Below the pieces are notes generated by a model, which did no database searches, was not told where the DNA came from, and was given only the letters and a program-made list of their open reading frames with translations. Source: Bin94 sp965215535 (lineage in GTDB: Bacteria > Gemmatimonadota > Gemmatimonadetes > Longimicrobiales > Gaopeijiaceae). Taken from it: DNA of 64,000 bases. Positions 16,162 to 25,843 of this stretch are shown piece after piece. Made by a program: the position numbers and the translations under genes. Location: positions 2,542,001-2,606,000 of the forward strand of contig OZ244063.1 in the NCBI GenBank assembly GCA_965215535.1. Reading direction: 5' to 3'. The first letter of the stretch is position 1. Each line of letters begins with the position of its first letter.

Positions 16162-19100
16162 ATGACCAGCATGAACAGACTCAAGCTGCTAGCGGCGGTC
16201 GCCTTGCTCGGAATCCCTCTCGCTGCCTGTGAGGAGAGTACTCCTCCGCCTCCGGTCGGTTCGATCGGCGGACAGGTTTCGATTGAGGGAACGGGGATCG
16301 ACGGTGTGTCGGTCAACCTGAGCAACGGCCAGTCGCAGACCACCTCGGGTGGCGGGAACTACCGCTTCGACAATGTCGAGGGCGGTGCGTACACCGTCAC
16401 AATCAGCGGCTATCCGGGCGACGCGACCTTCGATGCCACCTCGCAGGCGGCCACGATCGCATCCGCGGATCAGTCGATCACCCTCAACTTTACCGGCTCC
16501 TACATCAGGACTGCGAGCGTTATGGGGACGGTAACGGTAGAGAACGACGGAATTCCGGGCGTGGTCGTGCGTCTTGCGGGAGCTTCCGAAGCAACCGCCA
16601 CGACAGACGGCGCCGGGCGGTATTCCTTCACCGGTCTCCGTATGGGGAATTACTCCATAGAGATCTCCGGGTTCGATGGCGACGAGGTCGGCTTCTCGAA
16701 CACAGCCAGCGACGTGAGCGTGGCGGTGGGCGAATCGAAGATCGTCAGCTTCGACGGCACCTACCTCCGCACCGCCGGCCTGAGCGGCCAGGTGAGCGCC
16801 GAGGGCGACGGCCTTGAGGGCGTGACCGTCAATCTGCGGGGCGGCCCCGACGGCGTGGACGAGAGCACGACGACCGACGCCTCCGGCCAGTACGCCTTTG
16901 CGCGTTTGCGGGCGGGCGCCTATCAGGTCGGAATCTCGGGCTTCGATACCGACGATTACGAGTTCGACGCCACATCAAAGAGTGTGACGCTGGCGCTGGG
17001 TCAGACCGGCACCGTGGACTTCGAGGGCACGCTGCTTCGCACATCGGGCGTCAGCGGCCGCGTGAGCGTCGAGGGCCTGGGTCTTGCAGACGTGACGGTG
17101 ACGCTTTCGGGCGGCGATCTCGACGCAGACCAGACGGCAACGACCGATGCGGGTGGCCAGTACGCCTTTGCGGGCCTGGCAGCAGGCGAATACACGGTCG
17201 CGATCTCGGGCCAGGACACGACGGCCTATGTCTTCGAGAGCACGAGCGCCTCGGTGACGTTGGGCGACGACGAGTCGGCGATCGTGAACTTTGATGGTTC
17301 CCACGCGACGACGGCGAGCATTTCGGGTCGTCTCTTCATCGACGAGGTGACCAAGAACGACACGCACGACGAGGGCGAGACCCTGCTGAATGCGGCCGGA
17401 GTCGCCCTGTTGCTGGTGGGTCCGGGCCTGAACGATCAGCGCCCCGGGGTCACGAACGCGGATGGCGCTTTCTCTTTTGCGAACCTGCGGGCGGGCACCT
17501 ACCAGTTGGCGGTGGTGTCGGGCGAGGCGATTCCGGCGGATCACGGCTACGGTGGACCGGCGACCGGCTACACGATCACGATCGGCGTGGGCGAGGCTCA
17601 CACACAGCACATTCCGATCGACATCACGCACCAGACGGTGAACTACACGGTTCATCTGAGGCATGGCGACATGACGGGCGACGCGCTGCCGGGCGCGATG
17701 GTTCATCTCTATGCGAGCATGACGGCGAACGATCCGATTGCGAGCGGCCAAACCAACGAAACGGGCACGACATCGATCCGTTTTGCGCGCTCAGCGGCGA
17801 GCGGCAACATGGCGTACGCGAACGTGACGGCACCGAACGATGGCTACGATGTCGATGGCGCCAGACAGGTGGTGGAGTGGGCATCGACGAGCGCGACGCA
17901 CGATGCCATGAACAGCCAGCATGTGGTGAATCTGAAGACCGAGTTCAACTTCAACGGCCAGACGATCACGACCGATCACGGCGGCGGCAGGGCACTGGGC
18001 AACTGGGCGATCAACGTGACGCAGATGGGAACGGGTGGCAGGGTGGCCGTTGCGAACGCGCCCAAGACGCTTGACGACGACGGCGTGGGCAAGATCACGA
18101 TGACGGCAACTTCGATCGACGATCTGCCGATGACTTACCACATCGCGCTGGCCGGTGACCAGTCCAACACGCTGGACGGTGGCGAAACGTACGTGACAAC
18201 CGACACGCTGACGGCGACGCACAACGGTCTGTCGGTGGACGAGACGATGGACGCGGGCACGATGGAGGCACGCTACACGACGCAGACGCTCAAGGTGTAT
18301 GTGCACCATGAGAAGGACCAGATCCTGGGCTACACCGAGAACATTCTCGACGGTGACGAGCGAGTTTCCGGCGTCCTCGACGTCGAAATCCGGCATATCG
18401 ACGCGAATGGCCGCTCGCGGGCCTTCACAAAGGCGCAGTGGGATCGTGCCAAAACCGGCAACTACTCGGACAGCAGTGGGGTCGTGACCTTTGCACACGT
18501 TCCCGCCGATTTCAACGTGATCGCTCAGGCCTCCAGGGTGGATGCCAACGCGGACATCATGCTTCTCGAGCCGGACGAGATTGCAGCGTACCGGGACATC
18601 GAGGAGAACGGCGTGACGGGTGGCGCATTCGGTGCCGATGGCGGCTTCCATCACACTGTCGAGCTCTGCCCGCTGGCTTCGGAAGAGCACCGGCAGGGTG
18701 GCGGCGAGTGCGGTTCGTTCGCCTATGTGAGCACCTGGGCGGTCAGCGGTCTTGTGTGGAAGAGTGATGTGATCAGGAGTGGCGAAGGCTTCCTGGTCAG
18801 GGGCGAGGGTGACATCATCAATGTAGGAAATGGTCCCAGAAGCCAGACCGGAGTCACGGTCAGCCTGGATCCGGTCGCGGACAAGAACCTCGCTGGCGAC
18901 CAGGAATCGCAAACGACCACAGCGACCAATATCGCCTCGACAAGAAACCGAGACGATCGGTACCAGTTCAACTTCGGCCGTATCGCGGCGGGGGTCTACA
19001 AGCTGAACCTTCCCAACGGCTGGCGCGCGAGGTTGGGCGACAAGGGCAGCGAAGTCGAGCTCGGCAGCGCTCTGAGCCCCCTCAGCGCAGACATTACGAT

Positions 19101-20652
19101 CGATGTCACGCCGGCGACAGCCACCCTGTACGGGCGTGTCACGGGCACCGACGGGTTCGGACTGGACAGCGTCACGGTGACGGCCAATGGCAAGTCGGCC
19201 ATGACGGATGCGCTCGGCCGCTACATCATCGAGGGCATTAGCCGGGGCGCCCTCACCAACAAGATCATCGTGAGCGCTGCGGGCAAGGGAGTCACCAATT
19301 ACACTGATGCGGCGCCCTATATCGATTTCGTGGCGAATGCTCCGATCCGGGAAGACTTCAATGTCAACGCCGTCGCGGCCACGGCCACGGTCAGCGGTAT
19401 GGTCACGACGGACAACGGCACGCCGGTTGCGGGCGTGACGATTCTGGCGAATAACGCAGCGCCGTTGAACGCCGCCAGGAGCGGAACCAACCGCGGCAGG
19501 CTCGTGACAGGAGCCGACGGCAGCTTTACGGCGAGCGTGCGGGCCGTGCCTGTGGGCCAGACGGTTAGCATGAGCGCGTCGAGGACGGGCATGTCGTTCT
19601 TCCCGGCGAGCATTCCGGTCAGCGCGACCAATGGCTCGACGACCTCGGGCATCAAGTTCACCGCCTACGCCTACGCCACAATCACCGGCCGGGTGAAGAG
19701 CCCGACTGGCGGACCGATGCAAGGCGTTTTGGTGTCGGCGACGCCTGCAGGCGGAACCGCGCCCACAGATACCATGACAACCGGAACGACGGGCACCTTC
19801 TCGCTCAGCGTTCCCTTTGGCGCCTACACCATCGCGGCCACTGCAGACAACCATACCTTCAGCTATCCGAACACCGGCCAACTCGTGAACGTGGCTCACG
19901 GGCAGAACTACGGGTTCGGCGACATTCAGGCCGTCACCTTCGCGCCGACCATCACCTCGGCCACACGAGTCATCGATGCCCAAACCGGCGTTTACGATGG
20001 CAATGTCAGGGTGGTCTGGAGCCACGGCACCATCGGTGACCGCACCATCAACTACCAGGTCCAGTACCAGCACAACACGGGCGACGGCGCGAACGCCACA
20101 TGGGCAGATTTGGGCGCCGTGAACGGTCCTGTAACATCGGCCGCCACTGGCCCGAATACGCTTACCGCCAGTGCTTCGCTCGCTGGTGTCACGGACACCC
20201 TGGCCTTCAAGGTTCGGATCATGACCTACGATGGTTCGACGCCGCCGGATACCGTGTACTCCGCCGAGGCATCTGTCGGGAGTATCAACCCCGCAGCTAC
20301 CAATGTCAGAGCAAGCCGCGGACCTGAAAACGACAGCCTCGTCGTTACTTGGCGGGCCCGAACGAGTAACGCTTCGGCACAGCGCGTCATGGTTGAGGTC
20401 CATGCGGAAAGCGTCGGGGCAACGGTCTGGCTCAATGTTGGTCCAATAGATTCAGCGGCCAGAGCATGGAGAATCGAGGTCACTAGCGCTGATGTAACGT
20501 GGACCCTGCCTGACGGTACAGGCGTGGCCGTAACCGAGGATGAACTCAATAAGGCGCTTCGGATTCGCGTTGACTCGAGGCAGGGTGGTGAAAGCGCGCC
20601 CTGGAAGAATGGCACTCCGGTGTCCCTCGCCGCAAAGCCGACCAGCAGCTAG
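16162..20652 (+). CDS. Giant surface lipoprotein of CarboxypepD_reg/CNA-B-like repeats (A1)
   Basis: 1,496 residues. The signal peptide ends in the lipobox 'PLAAC' (Cys23). At least five consecutive ~80-100-residue beta-sandwich repeats follow, each with the pattern 'G.V..eg.gl.gVtV.L.g....tTd..GqYaFagLraG.Y.v.iSGfd', then more divergent CarboxypepD_reg-like modules. A region near residue 830 has two cysteines in 'ELCPLASEEH' and 'GECGSFAYV'. The last ~200 residues resemble beta-sandwich modules. These folds serve as stalks or adhesive rods; no enzyme motif is seen. A sigma-54-like promoter lies 160-185 bases upstream and AAAGGGA precedes the ATG. Gene B1 follows after 210 bases. A truncated paralogue lies at 37827-41996. 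Confidence 0.85.
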   Translation: MTSMNRLKLLAAVALLGIPLAACEESTPPPPVGSIGGQVSIEGTGIDGVSVNLSNGQSQTTSGGGNYRFDNVEGGAYTVTISGYPGDATFDATSQAATIASADQSITLNFTGSYIRTASVMGTVTVENDGIPGVVVRLAGASEATATTDGAGRYSFTGLRMGNYSIEISGFDGDEVGFSNTASDVSVAVGESKIVSFDGTYLRTAGLSGQVSAEGDGLEGVTVNLRGGPDGVDESTTTDASGQYAFARLRAGAYQVGISGFDTDDYEFDATSKSVTLALGQTGTVDFEGTLLRTSGVSGRVSVEGLGLADVTVTLSGGDLDADQTATTDAGGQYAFAGLAAGEYTVAISGQDTTAYVFESTSASVTLGDDESAIVNFDGSHATTASISGRLFIDEVTKNDTHDEGETLLNAAGVALLLVGPGLNDQRPGVTNADGAFSFANLRAGTYQLAVVSGEAIPADHGYGGPATGYTITIGVGEAHTQHIPIDITHQTVNYTVHLRHGDMTGDALPGAMVHLYASMTANDPIASGQTNETGTTSIRFARSAASGNMAYANVTAPNDGYDVDGARQVVEWASTSATHDAMNSQHVVNLKTEFNFNGQTITTDHGGGRALGNWAINVTQMGTGGRVAVANAPKTLDDDGVGKITMTATSIDDLPMTYHIALAGDQSNTLDGGETYVTTDTLTATHNGLSVDETMDAGTMEARYTTQTLKVYVHHEKDQILGYTENILDGDERVSGVLDVEIRHIDANGRSRAFTKAQWDRAKTGNYSDSSGVVTFAHVPADFNVIAQASRVDANADIMLLEPDEIAAYRDIEENGVTGGAFGADGGFHHTVELCPLASEEHRQGGGECGSFAYVSTWAVSGLVWKSDVIRSGEGFLVRGEGDIINVGNGPRSQTGVTVSLDPVADKNLAGDQESQTTTATNIASTRNRDDRYQFNFGRIAAGVYKLNLPNGWRARLGDKGSEVELGSALSPLSADITIDVTPATATLYGRVTGTDGFGLDSVTVTANGKSAMTDALGRYIIEGISRGALTNKIIVSAAGKGVTNYTDAAPYIDFVANAPIREDFNVNAVAATATVSGMVTTDNGTPVAGVTILANNAAPLNAARSGTNRGRLVTGADGSFTASVRAVPVGQTVSMSASRTGMSFFPASIPVSATNGSTTSGIKFTAYAYATITGRVKSPTGGPMQGVLVSATPAGGTAPTDTMTTGTTGTFSLSVPFGAYTIAATADNHTFSYPNTGQLVNVAHGQNYGFGDIQAVTFAPTITSATRVIDAQTGVYDGNVRVVWSHGTIGDRTINYQVQYQHNTGDGANATWADLGAVNGPVTSAATGPNTLTASASLAGVTDTLAFKVRIMTYDGSTPPDTVYSAEASVGSINPAATNVRASRGPENDSLVVTWRARTSNASAQRVMVEVHAESVGATVWLNVGPIDSAARAWRIEVTSADVTWTLPDGTGVAVTEDELNKALRIRVDSRQGGESAPWKNGTPVSLAAKPTSS

Positions 20653-20670
20653 TCCGATTCATCCTTCATC

Positions 20671-20689
20671 CCATCAGTGTAACTGATGG
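20671..20689 (+). terminator. Stem-loop 1 after the A1 lipoprotein gene
   Basis: CCATCAG (20671-20677), loop TGTAA, CTGATGG (20683-20689). A hairpin with the same CATCAG stem follows the paralogue A2 at 37800-37817, so it travels with this gene family. Confidence 0.5.
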
Positions 20690-20706
20690 ACGCAGATAGC
20701 GGTACA

Positions 20707-20744
20707 CCTCACCCCTCGTCCGGTTCGCCGGGCGGGGGGTGAGG
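20707..20744 (+). terminator. Stem-loop 2 after the A1 lipoprotein gene
   Basis: CCTCACCCC (20707-20715) pairs with GGGGTGAGG (20736-20744) around an inner TCGTCCGG/CCGGGCGG hairpin. The counterpart behind A2 (37749-37784) keeps the inner sequence while its outer stem differs on both sides, so pairing is preserved. It may be a terminator or an element controlling read-through to B1. Confidence 0.5.
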
Positions 20745-20862
20745 GCTATATGAAATCCTGACATTTCAGGGGAGTGCGTCGGCACGCACGCTCAAGTTTT
20801 GCAGGCAGACGCGATTTCGGTTGGCTGCATGGACCGTTTTTCAATCAAGAGGAAACAAGAGG

Positions 20863-23800
20863 ATGAAGACGATCTGGACCAGGCCCGGTTGGGAAACCCT
20901 CCTTGCACGTATTTTTGTGGGCATGACGCTTATTGCATCCACCGGTTCGCCTGCGCGTGCGGGTGTGCAGGCGTTCTTGGGCGATCTGGAAGAGGCATCG
21001 ACCGAAACCGCAACAGCGGGACGCACAACATCTTCGGCTCCTCCTACGGTGACTTCAATTACCCATGCAAGGAGCGGGAGCGGTCACAGGAACTTTCAGG
21101 TGACGGTCCGGTTTTCGGAACCGGTCTACGGCTTCACCATCGCCGATCTGCGGTTGACCAATGCGCGTGCAACGAACTGGGCCGGCTTCGATGGAAGCCC
21201 TGCCTATAGCTTCAACCTGCTGTCGACAGAAGATCTGGTGGGAACGGTTATCCTCACGATTCCGCCCAGCGTGGCGTTGAACTCGACAAACGAATGGAAC
21301 ATAGGCTCGAATCCGTACAGCTTCAATGTGGACAATCGCGCCCCCCGGGCTGTGCGGGCGCTGGTGAATCGCACCGCACTCGAAATTCGCTTCGACGAGA
21401 TCCTGGACGGCACCTTCGTGCCGGCGACAAGTGCATTTCGGGTCGACGCGATTGACCCGACCAACGATATCAGGCGGATTGCCGTTACGTCGGTGACAGT
21501 ATCGCGCGACCGGGTGGATCTTCTGCTGGCGGAACACGTCCGCCACGACGATTTCATCGAGCTCTTCTATGACAACACCGGGACAAGGGCGCTTCGGGAT
21601 CTGGTCGGCAACATTGCCCACGATTTCGGGACCGAAATTGTCGTCCGCAATCTCACCGCGCCAGGCGCCGGAGCGCCCGATGCTCCGACGAATCTTGTGG
21701 TCACCGCTTTCGGAACCTCTGTCATCGATCTGGAGTGGACCGCACCGATCGACAATGGCGATGCGGCCATCACCGGCTACCGGATCGAGGTGTCCACCGA
21801 TGGGGGTGCAACCTGGTCGGATCTGGTGGCCAATACCGTCAGCACCGTGACCAGCTATCGGGACACCGGCATTCTGACGGGCGCAACGCGGCACTACCGG
21901 GTTTCGGCGATCAACTCCTTCGGCACGGGAGCGCCTTCGAACGTGGCCAGCGCCTCGACGGAGGGCCAGTTGCCGAACGCTCCCACGGCGCTGACTGCGA
22001 AGACTACAGGCGCGTCAACGATTGAACTGAACTGGCAGCCGTCCTTGCCGGGCACCGCGGGACCGATCACGGGGTACCGGATCGAGGTTTCGGCGCATCG
22101 GACAGGCGATTGGCGGACTCTGGTCGCGGACACGCGCGCGCGGAGCACATCGTACACGGCCGCTGCGGTTCCCGCAGGCAGGACGCGGTACTACCGGGTG
22201 AGCGCCATCAACCGTGCGGGCGTGGGCCTGCCTTCGAACACGGCGAGCGCAACCACGGAAGCGATGCGACCGACGGCGCCGAGGAATTTGCGGGTGGTCT
22301 CGGCGGGTCCGCTTCTGGGACGAACGCGACTGGTCCTGACCTGGAATCGCCCCGATTCGGATGGCGGCAGCGAGGTGAGTGGCTACCGAATCGAGGTCTC
22401 GGCAACAGGCGGATCGCTCTGGATGGCGCTGGAGACGAACACGGGCGGTTCTGTGACGAGCTACACGCACACCGGTCTGACATCAAACACAACCCGCTAT
22501 TATCGGGTGGCGGCCATCAATGCCCAGGGAACGGGCCCCTGGTCGAATGTGGCGCATGGAACCACGAATGCGGCTCCACCCACGGTGCCGACCGACATGC
22601 GGGTGCGTGCGACGAGCTCGTCGAGCATTGCGGTGAGCTGGCAGGCGCCACAGGACAATGGCGGGTCGGTGGTGACGGGCTACCGGGTGCGCGGGAGACG
22701 CGCGGAGAGCAGCGTTTGGGCGCTCAATGCGACGATCACAGATCCGGGCGCGATGAGTTATGAACATGCGGGTCTGAAACCGGTGGAATCGTGGCGCTAT
22801 CAGGTGGCTGCGATCAATGCGGTGGGCGCGGGTCCGTGGTCATTCGAAGTGGGCACGACAACGCATCCCGGCGTTCCGTCCACGCCGACGGATCTGACGG
22901 CACGGGCGGTGGGCAGTGGCCGGATCGACCTGACGTGGAGTGCGCCATCCGAGACGGGCGGGTCTCCGGTTTTGGGCTACCGGATCGAGTATTCGAGCGA
23001 CGCGGGTAATCGGTGGCGAACTCTGCGGCGAAACACGGGAACGCAGACGACGAGTTTTTCGCACACGGGATTGCGTCCGAAGACGACGTATCATTACCGC
23101 GTGAGCGCGATCAACGCAGCGGGTACGGGCACACCGTCGAACGTGGCGCAGGCAACGACCGAGGCGACGGTTCCGGCGGTTCCGGGCAATCTTCGAGCGA
23201 CGGCGGTGGGCAGCACGGAGATCGAGCTGGAATGGACGGCACCGGGATACGACGGGGGCTCGGCGGTGACCGGCTACCAGATCGACATCTCGGCCGACGC
23301 GGGGAGGAACTGGCAGACGCTGACGAACAACACCGGGAGCGAGGCGACCACATACCGTCACACGAACCTGTCGCCTGCGACGACGCGGCACTACCGGGTG
23401 CGGGCGATCAACGCGATCGGCCGGAGCGATCCGTCGAATGTGGCGCGGGCCACGACCGATGCGGTTGTGCCGGATGCGCCGACGGGGCTGACGGCGACGG
23501 CGGTCTCACCCACGCAGATCGATCTGGCGTGGACGGCGCCGGGGTACAATGGCGGCGCAGACGTGACGGGCTACCGGATCGAGGTGTCGGAGACGGGCGA
23601 GGGCGGGTGGGGGGAGCTTGCGGCGAACACGCGCTCTCCGGTCACGGCCCATGCGCACCGGGATCTGCGCCCGGGGAGCCAGCGCTTCTACCGGGTGCGG
23701 GCCCTCAACCGGGTGGGAGCGAGCGATCCGTCGGGGATCGCGGGCGCGGCCACCGACGACCCGGTGCAGCGGGCCGAGCGTCTGAACCGGCGCGTGCTTC

Positions 23801-25218
23801 CGCATGTGGTGGCGGCGATGACGACAAGCGCGATCGGCGCGATCGCGGAGCGGATCGAGGCGGCGGCGCTGGGACCGGGCGGCGGCATGGAGATGGAGAT
23901 GGGCGGCCTGAACGGACTCGCGGCGCGGCCTGGGAGCGCGGATGGCGCTTTCGGCAGCGACCGGTTCGGCTTCGGCGACCTCCTGAACGGCGCGTCGTTC
24001 CGGCTGTCGCGCCCGCAACAGGCGATCGGAGCGCCGACGGTATCGGTCTGGGGCGCGGGCGAGTACCAGTCTCTGGGGGAACCCGAAGCGACGGGGCTGG
24101 AATGGAACGGCGATCTCGTCAACGTGCATCTCGGCGCCGATCTGCGCATCGCGTCCGACATTCTGGGGGGCGTCGCGATCTCGCGCGCCGACGGCAGCTT
24201 CGACTTCACCGACCGCACGGGCGCGCGCCCGGCGAGCGGCGTCTACGGCACCACCCTGACGGCGGCGAACCCCTACCTGGCATGGCTTCCAGGCGGACGC
24301 GGCAACGCGCTCTGGGCGGCGGGCAGCTTCGGCTGGGGCGACGTCGAGATCAACGATTCCCGTACGGCGCTGCGCACAAGCCCGGCGCGGACGGTCACCG
24401 GCGCGATCGGCGGCTCGTATCAGGTGCTGCAAGCCGGAAGCGTCGCGCTCAAGCTCAGGGCCGAGGGCTGGTCAAGCCGCGTCACGGTCGAGGGCTCGGA
24501 GCCCGGGATCGCGGAGGACACGACCGACCCGAACGACGAGACGGGCGACGGCGCGGCGACGCAGCCCGCGGCGGCGATTGGCGAGACGATGCTGAGCCTG
24601 CAACGGGGGCGCCTGATGGTGGAGCTTGCCCAGGGCTACCGGATGGGGGCCAGCGAGGTCGGCGTCAGCGTCGAGGGGGGCGTGCGCTACGACAACGGCG
24701 ACATCGCCAATGGCGCCGGGATGGAGGCGGGCGGCAGCCTGCGCTTCGCGAACCGCGCGCTGGGATTGGCGATCGAAGGCAGGGGCCGCGTTCTCGTCGC
24801 CGGCTACGAGGGCTACGAGGAGTGGGGCGTCGGCGGCACGATCCTCTTCGATCCCGAAATGCGCGGCCAGGGCTTCTCGGTGCGACTCTCGCCCAGCTAC
24901 GGCGACGCGGCTTCGGGGCTGAACGCGCTCTGGGAGCGCGGCGTTGCGGGCCCGGGCCCGGGCGGCCCCGGCGACCGCACGGCAACCCACCCCGCCCCCG
25001 CACTCGACGGCGAGATCGCCTACGGCTTCGCCTCGCGGAGGGGGACCCCGTACAGCACCTTCCACCTTGGCCGCGACGGCCACCGCGCCCTCAGCTCCGG
25101 GCTCCGCTACGATCTGGGCCGGGGCTTCGGCGTTCGCGTCGAGGCCACCCGCCACGACAGCGGCTTCGGCGCCACCCGGCACAACCTCGGCATTCGTGGA
25201 AGGGTTGAATTGCGGTAA
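20863..25218 (+). CDS. FN3-repeat surface protein with C-terminal barrel-like domain (B1)
   Basis: 1,451 residues. A signal peptide ('LARIFVGMTLIASTGSPARA') is followed by two Ig-like/SwmB-like domains ('VRFSEPVYGFTIADLRL', 'LEIRFDEILDGTFVPATSAF') to about residue 270. Seven fibronectin type III domains follow to about residue 966, each ending 'YRV.AIN..G...PSNVA.ATT'. The last ~480 residues form a Gly-rich alternating-strand domain ending 'NLGIRGRVELR', which reads like an outer-membrane autotransporter-style barrel. Start: ATG 20863 with AAGAGG upstream; a TTG 14 codons earlier is less likely. It probably displays the FN3 rod outside the cell. It pairs with A1 upstream, and B2 at the window end is its paralogue. 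Confidence 0.82.
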   Translation: MKTIWTRPGWETLLARIFVGMTLIASTGSPARAGVQAFLGDLEEASTETATAGRTTSSAPPTVTSITHARSGSGHRNFQVTVRFSEPVYGFTIADLRLTNARATNWAGFDGSPAYSFNLLSTEDLVGTVILTIPPSVALNSTNEWNIGSNPYSFNVDNRAPRAVRALVNRTALEIRFDEILDGTFVPATSAFRVDAIDPTNDIRRIAVTSVTVSRDRVDLLLAEHVRHDDFIELFYDNTGTRALRDLVGNIAHDFGTEIVVRNLTAPGAGAPDAPTNLVVTAFGTSVIDLEWTAPIDNGDAAITGYRIEVSTDGGATWSDLVANTVSTVTSYRDTGILTGATRHYRVSAINSFGTGAPSNVASASTEGQLPNAPTALTAKTTGASTIELNWQPSLPGTAGPITGYRIEVSAHRTGDWRTLVADTRARSTSYTAAAVPAGRTRYYRVSAINRAGVGLPSNTASATTEAMRPTAPRNLRVVSAGPLLGRTRLVLTWNRPDSDGGSEVSGYRIEVSATGGSLWMALETNTGGSVTSYTHTGLTSNTTRYYRVAAINAQGTGPWSNVAHGTTNAAPPTVPTDMRVRATSSSSIAVSWQAPQDNGGSVVTGYRVRGRRAESSVWALNATITDPGAMSYEHAGLKPVESWRYQVAAINAVGAGPWSFEVGTTTHPGVPSTPTDLTARAVGSGRIDLTWSAPSETGGSPVLGYRIEYSSDAGNRWRTLRRNTGTQTTSFSHTGLRPKTTYHYRVSAINAAGTGTPSNVAQATTEATVPAVPGNLRATAVGSTEIELEWTAPGYDGGSAVTGYQIDISADAGRNWQTLTNNTGSEATTYRHTNLSPATTRHYRVRAINAIGRSDPSNVARATTDAVVPDAPTGLTATAVSPTQIDLAWTAPGYNGGADVTGYRIEVSETGEGGWGELAANTRSPVTAHAHRDLRPGSQRFYRVRALNRVGASDPSGIAGAATDDPVQRAERLNRRVLPHVVAAMTTSAIGAIAERIEAAALGPGGGMEMEMGGLNGLAARPGSADGAFGSDRFGFGDLLNGASFRLSRPQQAIGAPTVSVWGAGEYQSLGEPEATGLEWNGDLVNVHLGADLRIASDILGGVAISRADGSFDFTDRTGARPASGVYGTTLTAANPYLAWLPGGRGNALWAAGSFGWGDVEINDSRTALRTSPARTVTGAIGGSYQVLQAGSVALKLRAEGWSSRVTVEGSEPGIAEDTTDPNDETGDGAATQPAAAIGETMLSLQRGRLMVELAQGYRMGASEVGVSVEGGVRYDNGDIANGAGMEAGGSLRFANRALGLAIEGRGRVLVAGYEGYEEWGVGGTILFDPEMRGQGFSVRLSPSYGDAASGLNALWERGVAGPGPGGPGDRTATHPAPALDGEIAYGFASRRGTPYSTFHLGRDGHRALSSGLRYDLGRGFGVRVEATRHDSGFGATRHNLGIRGRVELR

Positions 25219-25219
25219 G
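23194..25219. repeat. Large inverted repeat, copy 1 (3' end of B1)
   Basis: The last ~2.03 kb of B1, covering the final two FN3 domains and the whole barrel-like domain, is almost identical to the inverse complement of 60807-62847. The encoded ~675 residues differ at roughly 25-30 positions plus one 5-residue insertion in the other copy. Similarity stops at the base after the TAA stop codon on one side and within an FN3 domain on the other. Confidence 0.9.
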
Positions 25220-25221
25220 AG

Positions 25222-25832
25222 GCGGGCCCTGACCCAATTCCAGAGTGCATGGAAGGATCGGGCTTATGCAGGGGGACAACCACGGGGTGCTCAACATCGA
25301 CTTCGTCTCTCCACACTCCCAGCACGGTGTTGACGCCAATCTCAAGGATCCTGAACCCTGGCCGGATTTCCTGCGCACTGAGATCAGGTGAAAAAAGCGC
25401 CAGACGGTAGATCGCCTGCACCTGCCCATTTCGGTCAATCTCCTCAATCTGTATAAAATCTCTGTATAAAATCTGCATTTCCGCGCAGGGTTCGCGCCGT
25501 CGCGACGTGCGCATCTCTGCGAAAGAGGGGACCGGCTGTTCCTTGACGCCCCGCATGGAGAACATGTACTCCTCGTATTGGCGACGACGAGCGAGCCATC
25601 CGAAAGTCGCGTCATGGTGCGTATGCGGTCAAACTCGTATTGCTCGCCCACATTCGTCTGTGTCAGATCGACAATCGGCACGGAGTTGATGCTCCAGGAT
25701 GTGGAGTCGCTCCAGCGAGACTTCGCGGATTTCAACGATTGCGACACCAGCGCTTTATTAGCGTTCGACCGGCCCCACCCCGACCCCCTCGTCGCCACAG
25801 GCGGACACCCCAAGAGCGAAGGCAAGCATCAT
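25222..25832 (-). pseudogene. Decayed 6-bladed beta-propeller lipoprotein gene
   Basis: A normal start survives at 25832: a lipoprotein signal 'MMLAFALGVSACGDEG' with a GGAGTGAAG-type ribosome site. The frame then meets two stops after 'VGPVER'. Other frames continue a recognisable propeller protein: 'SAGVAIVE', then 'YEFDRIRTMTRLSDGSLVVA', and in a third frame the C-terminal family hallmark 'GVNTVLGVWRDEVDVEH'. The middle blades are missing, and the 3' end runs up against the end of B1. At least two frameshifts plus stops make it a clear pseudogene. Confidence 0.75.
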
Positions 25833-25843
25833 CCATCCTGTCT

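Noticed and set aside
17791..20403. 870-codon open frame on the minus strand opposite A1
   Set aside because: His/Arg/Val-rich product with no domain, mirrored from the highly repetitive, codon-biased A1 gene; A1 has a signal peptide, promoter and recognisable repeats.
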